A stretch of DNA of 11,749 nt, taken from an uncultured Burkholderiales bacterium. Lineage in GTDB: Bacteria; Pseudomonadota; Gammaproteobacteria; Burkholderiales; Burkholderiaceae_C. Where the stretch lies: positions 1-11,749 of the forward strand of contig CAIODK010000125.1 in NCBI GenBank assembly GCA_903856995.1. Direction: 5' to 3'. A program made the translations under genes and the position numbers. How positions within the stretch are numbered: the first letter of the stretch is position 1; every line of letters begins with the position of its first letter. The notes under the pieces are model-generated. The model had not been told where the DNA came from and made no database searches. It worked only from the letters and a program-made list of their open reading frames with translations. This document shows positions 1 through 6,843 of the stretch, in pieces.

Positions 1-183
1 GGCCAGCTTCAAATGTCCTGGCGTTTCTTTGAGAACCGATTCGGAGAACTTCAAATAAAAGGCGCTGGCCTCGCGCGCAAGTTGTAAGTCATCTTCACTC
101 GACATGGATTGACCAGATAAAGCCTGAGCCGTCTGTTCAACCACATAAGGTCGAACCGCACACCCAGAAAGTATCAAGTACAT
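1..183 (-). CDS. TRAP transporter TatT-family lipoprotein, N-terminal part (cut by window edge)
   Basis: The frame reads to the window edge without a stop and gives 61 residues from the only standard in-frame start. It opens with a lipobox (LSGC, Cys at residue 8), so the mature protein would be lipidated and anchored facing the periplasm. The following segment, with AREASAFYLKFSESVLKETP, resembles the start of TatT (T-component) proteins, which associate with TRAP substrate-binding proteins. I therefore infer that TRAP genes lie to the left of the window. The ATG at 183 leaves only seven residues before the lipid Cys and no basic n-region. In-frame codons back to 213 (ISLRIISCLA...) would make a proper signal peptide, but contain no ATG, GTG or TTG. 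An AGGTGA stretch at 218-223 on the minus strand sits just ahead of an ATT codon at 213, so a non-standard start or a sequence error is possible. Family assignment is from recall of the motif only. Confidence 0.6.
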   Translation of the reverse strand, partial: MYLILSGCAVRPYVVEQTAQALSGQSMSSEDDLQLAREASAFYLKFSESVLKETPGHLKLA

Positions 184-253
184 AGCTAGACAGGAAATGA
201 TGCGAAGCGAAATAAGGTCACCTATGAAGGTTCGTTTTTGAACATGCCTTAAA

Positions 254-287
254 AATGTAAGTCAGTCATATGAAATCCCCGTGACAC
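254..287 (-). promoter_or_regulatory. Candidate Pho box and -10 facing the TatT gene
   Basis: On the minus strand, 287 down to 270 reads GTGTCACGGGGATTTCAT. This is two 11-bp-spaced half-sites (TGTCAC and TTTCAT) resembling the PhoB direct repeat. A 10-nt spacer follows and then TACATT (259-254), a weak -10. The second half-site has one mismatch and the A/T-rich middle is replaced by GGGG, so this is the weakest of the four Pho-box candidates here. It abuts the ppk2 Pho box with one base between them. Confidence 0.3.
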
Positions 288-288
288 T

Positions 289-322
289 GTGTCATCAAGT
301 TGCCACAGAACTTGCGCATGAT
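289..322 (+). promoter_or_regulatory. Candidate PhoB-dependent promoter of ppk2
   Basis: Positions 289-306 read GTGTCATCAAGTTGCCAC. This matches the well-known E. coli phoA Pho box at 15 of 18 positions, with TGTCAT and TGCCAC half-sites 11 bp apart. Ten bases later comes CATGAT (317-322), matching 4 of 6 bases of the -10 consensus. There is no good -35, as expected for a PhoB-activated promoter. Transcription would start near 329, just ahead of the ATG at 342. The site was scored by hand. Confidence 0.6.
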
Positions 323-341
323 GTGGAAAACGGAAACCACC

Positions 342-1223
342 ATGAGCCTCAACAAACCACTTGACGATCAGCAAATTCAACGACTACGCGATGACATCTT
401 GGACACGCTGGATGAAGAGATCGAAATGTCGATGGATGAAGACGGGGACACCACCGACCGCGTCAAATATTTCCGAGAACTGTTGCGATTGCAAGGTGAG
501 CTCGTTAAGTTGCAAGACTGGGTGGTAGCCACCAAGCAAAAGGTGGTGATTCTGTTTGAAGGTCGCGATGCGGCAGGCAAAGGTGGCGTGATCAAACGCA
601 TCACACAACGTCTCAACCCACGCGTCTGTCGCGTGGCTGCCCTGCCCGCCCCAAATGAACGCGAACGCACACAGTGGTACTTCCAACGCTATGTGGCGCA
701 TTTGCCCGCAGCAGGGGAAATCGTCTTGTTTGACCGCAGTTGGTACAACCGTGCTGGTGTGGAACGCGTCATGGGGTTTTGCAATGACGATGAATACGAA
801 GAATTTTTCCGCACAGTGCCTGAATTCGAAAAAATGCTGTCTCGCAGTGGTATCACCCTGATTAAATATTGGTTTTCCATCACGGATGATGAGCAACATG
901 CACGATTTTTAGGCCGTATTCACGATCCCTTGAAGCAATGGAAACTCAGTCCGATGGACTTGGAGAGTCGTCGCCGTTGGGAAGACTACACCGCCGCCAA
1001 AGAAACCATGATTGAGCGCACGCACACACCCGAAGCGCCTTGGTGGGTGGTTCAAGCGGATGACAAGAAAAGTGCGCGATTGAACTGCATCACGCATCTG
1101 CTTGAACACTTCAACTACCACGAAATAGAGCATCCAGAGATTGATCTGCCAGACCGTGTACGCAACCCAGACTACACCCGTCACCCTATTCAAGACGAGA
1201 TGATCATTCCTGAGAAGTTTTAA
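342..1223 (+). CDS. ppk2: Polyphosphate kinase 2 family protein (PPK2)
   Basis: The 293-residue cytoplasmic enzyme is predicted to transfer the terminal phosphate of polyphosphate to a nucleotide, normally a nucleoside diphosphate in class I members. This regenerates ATP/GTP from the polyphosphate store. The Walker A loop GRDAAGKGG is at residues 74-82. The Walker B/catalytic segment IVLFDRSWYNRAG is at 127-139 with Asp131-Arg132. The lid region follows, rich in Arg/Lys (residues 187-222). One-domain size of about 300 residues fits class I PPK2. The frame is open from a TTG at 300, and ATGs also occur at 318 and 321. I chose the ATG at 342 because the apparent Pho box and -10 occupy 289-322 and GGAAA (332-336) could serve as a weak ribosome site. 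The gene stands alone upstream of dgkA with a 59-bp gap. The substrate (NDP versus NMP) is not settled by what I can see. Confidence 0.93.
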   Translation: MSLNKPLDDQQIQRLRDDILDTLDEEIEMSMDEDGDTTDRVKYFRELLRLQGELVKLQDWVVATKQKVVILFEGRDAAGKGGVIKRITQRLNPRVCRVAALPAPNERERTQWYFQRYVAHLPAAGEIVLFDRSWYNRAGVERVMGFCNDDEYEEFFRTVPEFEKMLSRSGITLIKYWFSITDDEQHARFLGRIHDPLKQWKLSPMDLESRRRWEDYTAAKETMIERTHTPEAPWWVVQADDKKSARLNCITHLLEHFNYHEIEHPEIDLPDRVRNPDYTRHPIQDEMIIPEKF

Positions 1224-1240
1224 ACAGATCAAGCACCGTC

Positions 1241-1274
1241 ATTTCACATCACAGTCATAAATGAAATGTAAATT
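1241..1274 (+). promoter_or_regulatory. Candidate PhoB-dependent promoter of dgkA
   Basis: Positions 1241-1258 read ATTTCACATCACAGTCAT, two half-sites (TTTCAC and AGTCAT) 11 bp apart. The second repeat unit, CAGTCATAAAT (1252-1262), matches the CTGTCATAAAT unit at 10 of 11 bases. A 10-nt spacer leads to TAAATT (1269-1274), a 4-of-6 -10. The predicted transcript start, near 1280-1282, is almost at the dgkA ATG (1283), so the mRNA may have virtually no leader. The site was found by eye. Confidence 0.5.
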
Positions 1275-1282
1275 GTTAGCCA

Positions 1283-1678
1283 ATGACCCATATTCATGAA
1301 AACCTACAAAAACAAAGACGCGGGCTGAGTCGAGTTGTTCACGCGTTCGGGTATTCGATTCAAGGCTTAAAAGCGGCCATGCACGAGCCCGCCTTCAAGC
1401 AGGAAGCTTATGTTGCTTTTGTTTTGATTCCGCTCTCTTTTTACTTGGGAAGCACTTGGGTTGAAATTTCACTTCTATCAGGATCGGTCATATTTGTTTT
1501 GACAGTCGAACTCTTAAATACAGGGCTTGAATCAGCCATTGATCGCGTAGGCCCTCAGTGGCATGACCTTTCCAAACGTTGCAAAGACTTAGGTAGCGCT
1601 GCGGTGCTGCTCAGCATTTTGCTGTGCATGGGTATTTGGTTGACCGCCTTATTTCTGAAAATTACGCAATTCGTTTGA
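1283..1678 (+). CDS. dgkA: Diacylglycerol kinase (prokaryotic DgkA type)
   Basis: The 131-residue inner-membrane protein phosphorylates diacylglycerol with ATP to phosphatidic acid, feeding lipid head-group turnover back into phospholipid synthesis. The family hallmarks are all present: the amphipathic start with EPAFKQE (35-41), the ELLNTGLESAIDR motif (76-88), which carries the conserved catalytic Glu and Asn, and SKRCKDLGSAAV (97-108). Three hydrophobic helices lie at about 43-57, 62-80 and 105-127. E. coli DgkA has 122 residues, so the size is normal. No Shine-Dalgarno precedes the ATG, which fits the nearly leaderless promoter predicted upstream. The CorA-like gene follows on the same strand, probably co-transcribed. 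The related undecaprenol kinase activity of Gram-positive homologues is less likely given the proteobacterial type. Confidence 0.93.
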   Translation: MTHIHENLQKQRRGLSRVVHAFGYSIQGLKAAMHEPAFKQEAYVAFVLIPLSFYLGSTWVEISLLSGSVIFVLTVELLNTGLESAIDRVGPQWHDLSKRCKDLGSAAVLLSILLCMGIWLTALFLKITQFV

Positions 1679-1735
1679 TTGCACGTTATAGGCCCCGGCT
1701 TACCAGCGGCCATCGTCGACAGACTTGACTACGCC

Positions 1736-3034
1736 ATGTCACTCAAAAAATTAATCGAGATGTTGCACAAACAAAAACTAGTTGATGGAATGGTTCACAG
1801 TCAGCAAATGCACAAACAAGAATTTGTTGAAACCTTGCTACAAAAACAGCATGACGCTGAATTGCACAACTTCATTGCCACGCAAAGCGCTACCTCGCTG
1901 GGCGGCTACCTAGAAGCTCTTCCCTTAGAGGATGCAAAAAAATTATGGGCGATGATCCCAAAAGCGCGTGAAAACGATGTGCTTTGGGAAATCTCTGACG
2001 AAAAACGCAGCGACATTGCTGGTGATAGGCAGCCTGACTTTGAAGACAGCAAAATTAATGTGTATGAGTTGGTCGACGGCCGCCTGAAGAACATTCAGAT
2101 TTCTGGCCGCAAAGATCTTGCTGGGGCAAAACCTATTTGGGTCGATTTGATCAACTCCTCCAAAGCTGAACGTGTTTTTGTTGGCTCACACTTTGGCGTC
2201 GAATTACCAGACCCGATTGAAGCAACAGACCTTGAGGTGAGCGCTCGATTCCATGTTGAAGAAAATGATGACATTCATCTCCACTCCAACTTCTTGCTAG
2301 ACCGTGAAGACACATCAAAAAGCGTTCCGGTTGCGTTCATCTTGCATGGCGGCGTCTTATTTTCACTGCGCAATGAAGAGCTGTCGGTGTTTCGCTTGCA
2401 ACGCCGTCGCGCGCACACACAGCCAGGCTATGTCACGGATTGCGTCGACCTTTTACTAGACCTTTATGGCGCAGATGTTGAAGTGTCCGCCGATTCACTG
2501 GAGAACACCTACGCCAAGCTCGGCATCGTTGGCCGGCACGTGCTGAGCGAAGCCATCACCGACCAAGAGGCCGCGGGCATCTTGGCGGACATCGCCGAAG
2601 AAGAGGATCAAAACGGTCGGATCCGAAGCAACATCTTGGACACCCAACGCGCCTTGAGCTTTCTGATGCGTGGCCGCCTGCTGACATCCGATCAAATCTC
2701 GGATGCAAAACAAATTCTTCGCAACATCGACTCGTTGAACAGCCACACCGCTTTCCTGTTCGACAAAATCAACTTTTTGATGGACGCCACCATCGGCTTC
2801 ATCAACATCAACCAAAACAAACGCGTGAATCAACTGACCGTTTTCAGCGTTGTGTTCATGCCGATCAACATCTTGGCCGGTGTCGGGGGTATGTCGGAGT
2901 TCTCCATGATGACCGACGGCATCCCTTGGCCTATGGCTTACGGTGGGTTCTTACTTGGCTCTGCTTTCATCGGTCTGATTACTTATGTGCTGCTCAAGCA
3001 TTTTGAAAAAAGTCGTCTCAAAAAATCCCACTAA
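1736..3034 (+). CDS. CorA-family divalent cation transporter with MgtE-like N-terminal domain
   Basis: The 432-residue inner-membrane protein is predicted to move Mg2+ or another divalent cation (Co2+, Ni2+, Zn2+). The C-terminal third has CorA architecture: a long helix (about 300-360), TM1 (about 366-386), a signature-loop position and TM2 (about 399-421), ending in a basic tail. The loop reads GGMSEFS, so the classical GMN is GMS here (385-387). Residues about 28-95, with LLQKQHDAEL, YLEALPLEDAKKLWAMIP and VLWEISDEKR, resemble the helical-repeat MgtE N-terminal domain rather than a normal CorA start. A beta-rich CorA-like cytoplasmic region lies between. I chose the ATG at 1736; a TTG at 1679, just after the dgkA stop, would add 19 unconvincing residues. 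Neither start has a clear ribosome site. The first half is visibly more AT-rich than the second. The ion transported cannot be told from sequence. Confidence 0.8.
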   Translation: MSLKKLIEMLHKQKLVDGMVHSQQMHKQEFVETLLQKQHDAELHNFIATQSATSLGGYLEALPLEDAKKLWAMIPKARENDVLWEISDEKRSDIAGDRQPDFEDSKINVYELVDGRLKNIQISGRKDLAGAKPIWVDLINSSKAERVFVGSHFGVELPDPIEATDLEVSARFHVEENDDIHLHSNFLLDREDTSKSVPVAFILHGGVLFSLRNEELSVFRLQRRRAHTQPGYVTDCVDLLLDLYGADVEVSADSLENTYAKLGIVGRHVLSEAITDQEAAGILADIAEEEDQNGRIRSNILDTQRALSFLMRGRLLTSDQISDAKQILRNIDSLNSHTAFLFDKINFLMDATIGFININQNKRVNQLTVFSVVFMPINILAGVGGMSEFSMMTDGIPWPMAYGGFLLGSAFIGLITYVLLKHFEKSRLKKSH

Positions 3035-3043
3035 GCGTTTGCT

Positions 3044-3262
3044 ATGACCCACCACAAACACGAAACTTCAGAAATCAAAGACGATGGTCTGCGCTATAGC
3101 CGCAAGAAAAATGGATCCCCATTTGAGGGAAGCGGACGGACGGGGGAAATGATGAGTTGCATCAAATGCGGCACACACAAGCCCAGATCTAGCGGGTCAT
3201 TCAGGCGCTTCTTGAATGCCAACCACTTCTTCTGCGGTGAATGCCGCGTGGTACCCGCTTAG
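3044..3262 (+). CDS. Small CxxC-CxxC zinc-ribbon-like protein, function unknown
   Basis: This 72-residue soluble protein has a His/charged N-terminus followed by a C-terminal four-cysteine motif: CIKC at 39-42 and CGEC at 64-67, with 21 residues between. That spacing and the surrounding Gly and basic residues suggest a structural zinc ribbon or zinc knuckle. There is no signal peptide or membrane segment. The start lies 9 bp after the CorA-like stop, so translation may be coupled; no convincing ribosome site is visible. The stop codon (3260-3262) overlaps the phoR stop on the other strand. I do not recognise a named family. The Cys spacing, the codon pattern and the tight packing behind the transporter gene support a real gene. 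Confidence 0.7.
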   Translation: MTHHKHETSEIKDDGLRYSRKKNGSPFEGSGRTGEMMSCIKCGTHKPRSSGSFRRFLNANHFFCGECRVVPA

Positions 3263-4608
3263 GGGTTCAAACGCCAGCGAGTCGCAGGGAAGGTCAGCTT
3301 GAAACAAGAGCCCTGCCCCACCTCACTCGAGATCGACAAGCTAGCGCCATGGCGCTGCATCACGTGCTTGACGATGGCCAAGCCCAAGCCCGTGCCGCCC
3401 GATTCGCGTGAACGACTACGGTCTACGCGGTAGAAGCGCTCTGTCAACCGTGGCAAATGTTCAGCTGCAATCCCGGCGCCAGTGTCACGCACCTCAACCA
3501 TCAAACTGCCGTCCGAACCTTGGCCAACGGACACAAGAATGCGGCCACCCGCAGGGGTGTACCGCACGGCATTGCTCACCAAATTAGAGACAGCGCTCTG
3601 TAGTTCACGCTCATTCCCCAGCAACACGGCATCCCCAAGCAAGTGATCGGTTTGAAATTCGATGTGTTGCGGCTCTGCGCCATGAGAAATCGTGTCGGAT
3701 AGCCCGTGCGCCTCTTGCTCACAAGACTGCATCAAATGCGCCAATGGCAAGGTACTTTGCAAACTTGGGGTGGGGCTGCCCTCTAAGCGAGACAGCGTCA
3801 GCAAATCCTCCACCAGACCTTGCATGCGATCCGCCTGAATCGCCATCAATGCCAAATAACGCTTCTGCTCTTCGGCATTCAAGTCTAGGGTTTGTAGCGT
3901 TTCAACAAAGCCACTCAATACGGTGAGGGGCGTTCGAATTTCGTGCGACACATTGGCAACAAAGTCGCGGCGCATGGCTTCGGCTTGCTCCAACAGGGTG
4001 ACATCGCGTGTGAGCAAAAGTTGCTTGCCTTCACCATAGCGATGGCGCTGGATAGAGATGCGCACTGGGCGATCCACACGGTCCTTGCGGCCAGCCATCA
4101 CGACAGCCTCATTGGGTTGTTCGACCGCCATATAAGCAGTGAACACGGGATCGCGTAACAAATTTCCAATGCGTTGCATCACATCGCGTTCAGGATGAAT
4201 ACCCAGTTGTGCTGCTGCGGTTTGGTTGCACCACTCGATCTGAGCGTTGGAATCCAACATCACCACGCCATTGGGTGAGGCTTGAATGGCAGATAAGAAA
4301 TCTTTCAAGCGTTGCTCGCTTGCGTCAATACTGCGCTCACGTTCGCGCAAGAGTTTGCGGGAACGGTCTATCAACACGCCCCACCAACCTGAGATTTCCG
4401 GTGCCATCCCCAAGTCGCCTTGCCTCAACCACGAACGCACGCGGTAACCGCGCCATGCATCCACCAGCATCCACAACAAGCCGGCCAATAACGCACCGCT
4501 CATCAAATAGGGCATCGACAAGGGCTTATCACCCATGACGGCCCAAGCAAAGCCTAAAGCACCCCCAAAGGCCAGCAATGAAAAGAAAGAGAAGAATCGA
4601 CTAATCAC
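3259..4608 (-). CDS. phoR: Phosphate regulon sensor histidine kinase PhoR
   Basis: The 449-residue inner-membrane kinase phosphorylates and dephosphorylates PhoB according to phosphate supply, which it senses through the Pst complex and PhoU. Two N-terminal hydrophobic helices (about 5-25 and 33-50) are joined by a very short loop, as in other PhoR proteins, so no periplasmic sensor domain exists. A PAS domain lies at about 100-205. The HisKA motif VSHEIRTPL (220-228) carries the phospho-accepting His222. The ATPase domain shows the N box with Asn342 and Asn346, DTGAGI (375-380), an F-box-like RFYRVDRSRS (391-400) and GTGLGL (405-410). The start is GTG with AAGG five bases upstream; no in-frame ATG fits as well, since the next would remove TM1. 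It is the last gene of the pst-pho block, 21 bp after phoB. Its stop overlaps that of the convergent small gene, so no dedicated terminator separates them. Confidence 0.95.
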   Translation of the reverse strand: MISRFFSFFSLLAFGGALGFAWAVMGDKPLSMPYLMSGALLAGLLWMLVDAWRGYRVRSWLRQGDLGMAPEISGWWGVLIDRSRKLLRERERSIDASEQRLKDFLSAIQASPNGVVMLDSNAQIEWCNQTAAAQLGIHPERDVMQRIGNLLRDPVFTAYMAVEQPNEAVVMAGRKDRVDRPVRISIQRHRYGEGKQLLLTRDVTLLEQAEAMRRDFVANVSHEIRTPLTVLSGFVETLQTLDLNAEEQKRYLALMAIQADRMQGLVEDLLTLSRLEGSPTPSLQSTLPLAHLMQSCEQEAHGLSDTISHGAEPQHIEFQTDHLLGDAVLLGNERELQSAVSNLVSNAVRYTPAGGRILVSVGQGSDGSLMVEVRDTGAGIAAEHLPRLTERFYRVDRSRSRESGGTGLGLAIVKHVMQRHGASLSISSEVGQGSCFKLTFPATRWRLNP

Positions 4609-4629
4609 ATGGGCCTTGTTGAAGCAGTT

Positions 4630-5316
4630 TTAGGGTTGGCGGGTGATTCTGTATCCTACGCCACGCACAGTTTCCACCATGCTACCCGCCTCACCCAAAG
4701 CCTCACGCAGGCGTTTGACGTGCACATCCACCGTACGCTCTTCAATGAACACATGGTCGCCCCACACACGGTCGAGCAATTGGCTACGGCTGTGAACGCG
4801 CTCGGCGTGGTGCATCAAGTAGTTGAGCAGCTTGAACTCCGTTGGGCCCAATTTGATGCCTTGGTCATTGAAGCTCACGCGGTGCGTTGACCCATCCAAC
4901 TGCAGTTCACCAATGCGAACCACATCGCTGGCTTGCTCTGGCGCACGGCGACGTAGCACCGCACGAATGCGGGCCAATAACTCTTGCGTCGAGAACGGCT
5001 TGGTGATGTAGTCATCTGCTCCAGCGTCGAGTCCGGCGATTTTGTCGGGCTCGTCACCGCGGGCGGTGAGCATCAAAATGGGCGTGGACTTGGTGCGTGG
5101 ATCGGCTCGCCACCGACGTGCCAACTCCAAACCACTTTGTCCTGGCAACATCCAGTCGAGCAAGATCACATCAGGCAACACCTCATCGATGTGCTTTTGA
5201 GCGGCAATACCATCAGCAGCCAACACGGCCAACATGCCGTGGTGACGCAAATTGACCGAGATGAGTTCAGCAATCGCTGACTCATCCTCGACCACCAAAA
5301 CGCGTGCAACTTTCAT
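4630..5316 (-). CDS. phoB: Phosphate regulon response regulator PhoB
   Basis: The 228-residue OmpR-family transcription factor binds Pho boxes and recruits sigma70 RNA polymerase when phosphorylated by PhoR. The receiver domain (1-120) has the acidic pair Glu10/Asp11, phospho-acceptor Asp54 in ILLDWMLPG, Thr84 and Lys106 in TKPF. The winged-helix DNA-binding domain (about 132-225) includes LGPTEFKLLNYLM, the recognition region RTVDVHVKRLREAL and the wing TVRGVGYR. Length is near-identical to E. coli PhoB (229). The frame is open upstream to 5472, but MKVARVLVVED is the natural start, 13 bp after the phoU stop. The gene has no promoter space of its own, so it is probably read from the pstS promoter, giving positive autoregulation. 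Confidence 0.97.
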   Translation of the reverse strand: MKVARVLVVEDESAIAELISVNLRHHGMLAVLAADGIAAQKHIDEVLPDVILLDWMLPGQSGLELARRWRADPRTKSTPILMLTARGDEPDKIAGLDAGADDYITKPFSTQELLARIRAVLRRRAPEQASDVVRIGELQLDGSTHRVSFNDQGIKLGPTEFKLLNYLMHHAERVHSRSQLLDRVWGDHVFIEERTVDVHVKRLREALGEAGSMVETVRGVGYRITRQP

Positions 5317-5329
5317 CTTCAAATAACTT

Positions 5330-6034
5330 TCAATCAGCCATAGAGGACTCAACATCGACCAACGGCGTGTGACGCACGTCTTCGCCCTTGACGATGTAGA
5401 TGATGAATTCGGCAATATTTTTGGAGTGGTCGCCAATGCGTTCAATCGCTTTAGCGATGAACAACAAATCAAGACTGGCGGAGATGGTGCGTGGGTCTTC
5501 CATCATGTAGGTGATGAGCTTGCGCACAAAACCATCGAACTCTTGGTCAATGGCGTGGTCTTCACGAAGAATGCTCACGGCCATCGGGATATCGAGGCGA
5601 ACAAACGCATCCAACGCTTTACGCAGCAAGCCAGAAGCCAACTCTGCCGACACGCGCAAATCGCTGGAAGGCAAACTACGCGGAGCGCTACCCGCGATGA
5701 TGGACTTAACCATGCGGGCAATCTTGGCGGCTTCGTCACCGACGCGCTCTAAGTTGGCGGTGGTTTTGGACATGGCCATCAACAAGCGTAGATCACGGGC
5801 CGTAGGCTGACGACGGCCGATGGTGGAAGCAATTTCGCGGTCAATCTCAACTTCCAAGCTGTTGACTTTATTTTCTGTGACCAGGACATCGTCAGCCGCT
5901 TCTGGGCTGAATTGAGACAAGGCATAGACAGCTTGACGAATTTGCGACTCAACCAAACCACCCAACTCCATCACGTGTGAGGAGATGTTGTTGAGATCTG
6001 TATCGAACTGTGAGGATAGGTGTTTATCTGGCAT
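5330..6034 (-). CDS. phoU: Phosphate signalling regulator PhoU
   Basis: The 234-residue peripheral protein links PstSCAB to PhoR and represses the Pho regulon when phosphate is plentiful. It is all-helical and made of two related three-helix PhoU repeats. The metal-cluster motifs NLERVGDEA (94-102) and AIERIGDHSKNI (197-207) occupy equivalent places in the two halves. E. coli PhoU has 241 residues. It lies 14 bp after pstB and 13 bp before phoB. AGAGAA precedes the ATG as a ribosome site. Loss of PhoU normally derepresses phosphate uptake and polyphosphate accumulation, which is relevant to the ppk2 gene nearby. Confidence 0.96.
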   Translation of the reverse strand: MPDKHLSSQFDTDLNNISSHVMELGGLVESQIRQAVYALSQFSPEAADDVLVTENKVNSLEVEIDREIASTIGRRQPTARDLRLLMAMSKTTANLERVGDEAAKIARMVKSIIAGSAPRSLPSSDLRVSAELASGLLRKALDAFVRLDIPMAVSILREDHAIDQEFDGFVRKLITYMMEDPRTISASLDLLFIAKAIERIGDHSKNIAEFIIYIVKGEDVRHTPLVDVESSMAD

Positions 6035-6048
6035 GGTTCTCTTTCGGT

Positions 6049-6825
6049 TTAGCCAAAACGGCCGGTGATGTAGTCTTCAGTCGCGGTCTTATTGGGCTTG
6101 AAGAAGATTTGTTCAGTTTCACCAAACTCAACCAACTCGCCTAAATACATATACGCGGTGTAGTCGCTGCAACGCGCTGCTTGCTGCATGTTGTGCGTCA
6201 CGATGGCGATGGTGTAGTCGGCCTTCAGTTCATGCACCAACTCTTCGACTTTGCCGGTGGAGATTGGGTCCAATGCGGACGTCGGCTCATCCAACAACAA
6301 CACCGAGGGTTTCACCGCGACGCTGCGCGCAATGCACAAGCGTTGTTGCTGACCACCCGAGAGTGACAAACCGTTTTGACCCAATTTGTCTTTGACTTCT
6401 GTCCACAAAGCGGCCTTGGTCAAGGCCCACTCGACGCGCTCATCCATATCGCTCTTGCTCAGGTTGTCGTACAGACGCACGCCGAAGGCGATGTTGTCGT
6501 AAATCGTCATCGGGAACGGTGTGGGTTTTTGAAACACCATGCCAACGCGGGCACGCAAGAGGTTCAAGTCTTGACCTGATTCCAAAATATTTTGGCCATA
6601 TAAATTGATCTCGCCTTCAGCGCGTTGACCGGGGTACAAGCTATACATGCGGTTCAAGGTGCGCAACAAGGTGGACTTACCGCAACCGGAAGGACCAATG
6701 AAGGCGGTGACTTTTCGCTCGGCAATGTCCATGGTGACATTGCGCAAGCCTTGAAACTTACCGTAGAAGAAGTTCAAGTTGCGAACTTCGATGGCGTTTT
6801 TAGTGGCTGTTTTATTTTCAGACAT
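6049..6825 (-). CDS. pstB: Phosphate ABC transporter ATP-binding protein PstB
   Basis: The 258-residue ATPase powers phosphate import through PstC-PstA from the cytoplasmic side. All ABC motifs are intact: Walker A GPSGCGKST (44-52), Q-loop Gln99 in VFQKPTPFP, signature LSGGQ (155-159), Walker B VLLLDE (175-180) and switch His211 in VTHNMQQA. The sequence FQKPTPFPMTIYDNI is characteristic of PstB within the ABC family, and E. coli PstB has 257 residues. It sits 18 bp after pstA and 14 bp before phoU in one transcription unit. Confidence 0.97.
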   Translation of the reverse strand: MSENKTATKNAIEVRNLNFFYGKFQGLRNVTMDIAERKVTAFIGPSGCGKSTLLRTLNRMYSLYPGQRAEGEINLYGQNILESGQDLNLLRARVGMVFQKPTPFPMTIYDNIAFGVRLYDNLSKSDMDERVEWALTKAALWTEVKDKLGQNGLSLSGGQQQRLCIARSVAVKPSVLLLDEPTSALDPISTGKVEELVHELKADYTIAIVTHNMQQAARCSDYTAYMYLGELVEFGETEQIFFKPNKTATEDYITGRFG

Positions 6826-6843
6826 GAGTAAATCCAGATGAAA

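Noticed and set aside
300..341. TTG (300) and ATG (318, 321) as starts of ppk2
   Set aside because: This stretch carries the Pho-box second half and the -10-like hexamer, and the added residues do not look like PPK2. The ATG at 342 gives the expected protein.
384..899. 171-codon open frame on the minus strand inside ppk2
   Set aside because: It lies wholly opposite an intact, clearly conserved gene and its product shows no recognisable family features or ribosome site.
1679..1735. TTG start at 1679 for the CorA-like protein and a GGCC...GGCC pair at 1691-1711
   Set aside because: The extra 19 residues look like non-coding translation. The GGCC repeats extend to only four base pairs, too little for a terminator.
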